Source: Chloroflexia bacterium
GTDB taxonomy: Bacteria > Chloroflexota > Chloroflexia > Thermomicrobiales > JALYUS01
NCBI GenBank assembly: GCA_025924435.1
Contig: JAICIL010000065.1
Coordinates: 1 to 16,675, forward strand
DNA length: 16,675 nt
Reading direction: 5' to 3'
Shown: piece after piece, positions 15,039-16,675 of the stretch
Position numbering within the stretch: the first letter of the stretch is position 1
How the letters are laid out: each line of letters begins with the position of its first letter
Notes under the pieces: generated by a model
The model's input: only the letters and a program-made list of their open reading frames with translations
Databases searched by the model: none
What the model was told of the DNA's origin: nothing
Position numbers and translations under genes: made by a program

Positions 15039-15407
15039 TCATATCGCCATCTGCCCCATCTGGCGGCAGGTCTCCTCGCAGCGGCGGCACGCCTGCGCGC
15101 AGGTCTGGCAGGCCGCCACCTCGCGCTGTTTCTCGCACTCCGCCGCGCAGGCCGCGCAGACGTCCGCGCAGACCGCGCAGATGTTGCCGTGGTAATGCGA
15201 GCCGCGCGCCATGAAGCGGACGCACTGCGTGCAGGTGTCCGAGCAATCGCGGCAGAGGCGGATGCACTCGGTCATCGTCCCCACCTGCTCGCTCGTCAGG
15301 CAACTGTCAATGCACCGCTCGCAGGCGACGAGGCATGCCTGGCAGTTGGCGATGCACTGCTCCATCAACTGCATGTGGTCGTTGTAGGTCAGGGATGATT
15401 GGCTCAT
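15039..15407 (-). CDS. Four-helix bundle copper-binding protein (Csp-like, DUF326)
   Basis: The 122-residue protein contains 21 cysteines (18, 22, 25, 29, 32, 36, 48, 52, 55, 59, 62, 77, 80, 84, 87, 91, 100, 103, 107, 110, 114) arranged as C-x-x-C and C-x-x-x-C pairs on four amphipathic helices. This is the pattern of copper storage proteins Csp1/Csp3, where the thiols line the inside of a bundle and bind many Cu(I) ions. No signal peptide is seen, so a cytosolic Csp3-like role is likely. His71 and His73 sit in the loop between helices and might help Cu entry; this is inference. GAGGGG lies about 6 nt before the ATG at 15407, which excludes the longer in-frame extension through the repeat. 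No copper pump or regulator gene is adjacent. Confidence 0.9.
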   Translation of the reverse strand: MSQSSLTYNDHMQLMEQCIANCQACLVACERCIDSCLTSEQVGTMTECIRLCRDCSDTCTQCVRFMARGSHYHGNICAVCADVCAACAAECEKQREVAACQTCAQACRRCEETCRQMGQMAI

Positions 15408-15523
15408 GGGAAACCCCTCACTTGGCTGATGCGATGCTCCATTGTCGCGTTGGTCGCGCCGCATAGCCGAGCATCGCACGAAGGACGCCACGGCACCGCG
15501 AAACCGCTTGAAAAGAGGGGATT

Positions 15524-15617
15524 GAACCGCGAAGGCGCGAAGGGCGCAAAGGAAGAGGGGCCGAAAGAAAGCCCGATTTCTCTTTCCTTCTTCGCGTCCT
15601 TCGCGCCTTCGCGGTTC
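15524..15617. repeat. Inverted repeat I (CGCGAAGG variant)
   Basis: The arms at 15524-15547 and 15594-15617 match at 23 of 24 positions: GAACCGC followed by GAAGGCGC and a third unit. The spacer is GAAAG-rich then CTTTC-rich, so pairing can continue inward imperfectly. The right arm lies 10 bp beyond the stop codon of the nucleoside hydrolase. This locus has the same unit variant as locus G. Confidence 0.9.
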
Positions 15618-15627
15618 CGTTTTTCTT

Positions 15628-16527
15628 TCAGCGGGGTCCCACCGTCGCGGGGAGCCGCAGCAGGGCGGCGCGCAGATCGGCGAGGATCCACGCGGCGTCG
15701 AGGTCGGTGACGACATCCACCGTCCGACCGGGGCGGTCGAAATCGTGCGCGCCCGCGACATCGAGCGTCGGCGTCGCGGTCGGCGTCACGGTGACGGCGG
15801 CGGGGGCGATGACGGCGGCGACATTGGCGACATCCCAGAGAATTTTGCGCCGTTGCGGGCCGTGGCCCAGCGCCTCGCGCCGCTCCCGCCAGGCGGCGGA
15901 AATATCGGCGAGGTAGGTCGCGACGGGGCGACCCATGGCGCGCAATTCCGCCACGTACGGGCCGTACTCGACGACCAGTTTCGCCACGCCGGGCCAGCCG
16001 GGCAGTTGCAGGAGCGACACGGGTTGCGCGAAGAGGACGCGCCACGCCGCGATGTCCGCCCGCCCGTTCAGCTCGCCGAGCCGCCAGCGCGTGTACGTCG
16101 GCGCGTCCGCGAAGCCGCCGAGCCAGACGACGCGCAGATTTTCTCGCACCTCCGGCGCGAGGAGCAGCAGCGAGGCGACATCCGTGATCGGCCCCGTCGC
16201 GATGATCGTCAGCGGCCCCCGGCGCGCTTCGGCGATCAGGAAATCCAGCCCCGCGCTCGGCACGGGCGTTTCGCGCGTCTCCATCGGACGGGCCGCGCCG
16301 CGCAGACAGGGCACGTCCGCGCCCCTGCCGCAGAGCGCGACGACGCGCTCCGCCTCCTCCTGGTATCGCTCCACGGAACCCGTGCCGTGGATCAGCGTGT
16401 TCTGCACAGAGATTACGCCGCGCACATCGAGCGCGGGCGAGCCGAGCGCGTAGGCAATCGCGAACTGGTCATCAATCTCATTCGCCGTGTCGCAATCGAG
16501 GATCACACGGAGCGGTGCGCTGGCCAT
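15628..16527 (-). CDS. Nucleoside hydrolase (inosine-uridine preferring type)
   Basis: The 299-residue protein resembles the IUNH family, which hydrolyses the N-glycosidic bond of ribonucleosides to free base and ribose using a Ca2+ held by an Asp cluster. The N-terminal cluster reads LDCDTANEIDDQFA (10-23) with Asp11, Asp13, Asp19 and Asp20. Compared with the common D-x-D-x-G-x-DD form it has a slightly longer loop with Asn-Glu. A later Asp232 in LWDVANVAAVIAP is the expected fourth metal ligand. Conserved middle segments are IIATGPITDVASLL (108-121) and VVWLGGFAD (133-141). Base preference cannot be told. The start at 16527 follows AGGGAG at 9 nt spacing; an earlier in-frame ATG would lie in the C/T-rich repeat. 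No other purine or pyrimidine salvage gene is nearby. Confidence 0.9.
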   Translation of the reverse strand: MASAPLRVILDCDTANEIDDQFAIAYALGSPALDVRGVISVQNTLIHGTGSVERYQEEAERVVALCGRGADVPCLRGAARPMETRETPVPSAGLDFLIAEARRGPLTIIATGPITDVASLLLLAPEVRENLRVVWLGGFADAPTYTRWRLGELNGRADIAAWRVLFAQPVSLLQLPGWPGVAKLVVEYGPYVAELRAMGRPVATYLADISAAWRERREALGHGPQRRKILWDVANVAAVIAPAAVTVTPTATPTLDVAGAHDFDRPGRTVDVVTDLDAAWILADLRAALLRLPATVGPR

Positions 16528-16546
16528 TGTTCGGTGCTCCCTTAAC

Positions 16547-16675
16547 CTAACCCCCGGCCCCTTCCCCAAACGGAAGGGGTGACACGTTGCAACAACGAGG
16601 GGGTTAGCGGGACCCCCCCGGCGCCAAGAGGCTCGCTCCCCATACCAGGGGGGGAGGGGGCGGGGGTTTGGTCCC
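16547..16675. repeat. C/T-rich nested hairpins and G-tracts at right edge
   Basis: CTAACCCCC (16547-16555) pairs with GGGGGTTAG (16599-16607). Within it CCCCTTCC (16558-16565) pairs with GGAAGGGG (16572-16579). A further pair, GGGACC (16609-16614) with GGTCCC (16670-16675), reaches the window end. Runs of 7, 5 and 5 G follow one another at about 16648-16666. The composition resembles the perfect hairpin at 2451-2500. No gene is supported here; the region would hold the promoter of the nucleoside hydrolase. Confidence 0.75.

Noticed and set aside
1..15617. Insertion sequence ends or MITE with transposase
   Set aside because: The inverted repeats lack a transposase gene and clear target-site duplications in this window, so I list them only as repeats.
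15408..15761. N-terminal extension of the Csp-like protein through repeat I
   Set aside because: The added residues are translated repeat arm and antisense nucleoside hydrolase. A good ribosome binding site marks the start at 15407.

Overview
This is a GC-rich bacterial chromosome segment carrying mostly metabolic and housekeeping genes. The taxon cannot be fixed from the sequence. The high GC, the mix of genes (AI-2E transporter, enolase-superfamily enzyme, M20 peptidase, DUF4230, Csp-type copper protein) and the dispersed palindromes between genes resemble Chloroflexota (Thermomicrobia-like) or another non-proteobacterial soil or thermophilic lineage. That placement is low-confidence inference. 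No rRNA, tRNA, CRISPR array, insertion sequence or phage gene was recognised.

Layout. Positions 148-2215 (minus strand): a fold-type I PLP enzyme, then a 45-residue single-pass membrane peptide whose stop overlaps the start of a membrane-anchored DUF4230 protein. Positions 2216-3364: a gene-poor stretch with two hairpin repeats, an unidentified open remnant, a frameshifted HEPN-domain gene and a terminator-like hairpin. Positions 3365-7976 (plus strand): an AI-2E family transporter, an enolase-superfamily (mandelate racemase type) enzyme, an M20 metallopeptidase/deacylase and a MOSC-domain protein. Positions 7982-9083 (minus strand): a less GC-rich island with a hicA-hicB toxin-antitoxin pair and a third overlapping small gene of unknown function. 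Positions 9227-10897 (plus): ilvD, dihydroxy-acid dehydratase of valine, leucine and isoleucine synthesis. Positions 11027-16527 (minus): an MscS-type channel, a RecQ-family helicase with a PcrA-like Tudor tail, a short-chain dehydrogenase, a 21-cysteine four-helix copper-binding protein and a nucleoside hydrolase.

The most distinctive property is the intergenic DNA. Six gene junctions hold long inverted repeats whose arms are built from 8-9 nt units of the type CGC(G/A/C)AAGGA. At several of these loci the two arms match each other closely, while the unit sequence differs from locus to locus. Two further palindrome families (CAGGCT..AGCCTG, and C/T-rich hairpins) occupy other gaps. Together they mark nearly every gene boundary and look like a dispersed repeat system that may also act in transcription termination.

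The genes do not form one pathway. Apart from the short coupled units (small TM peptide-DUF4230, and hicA-hicB-third gene) they look like independent transcription units separated by palindromes.
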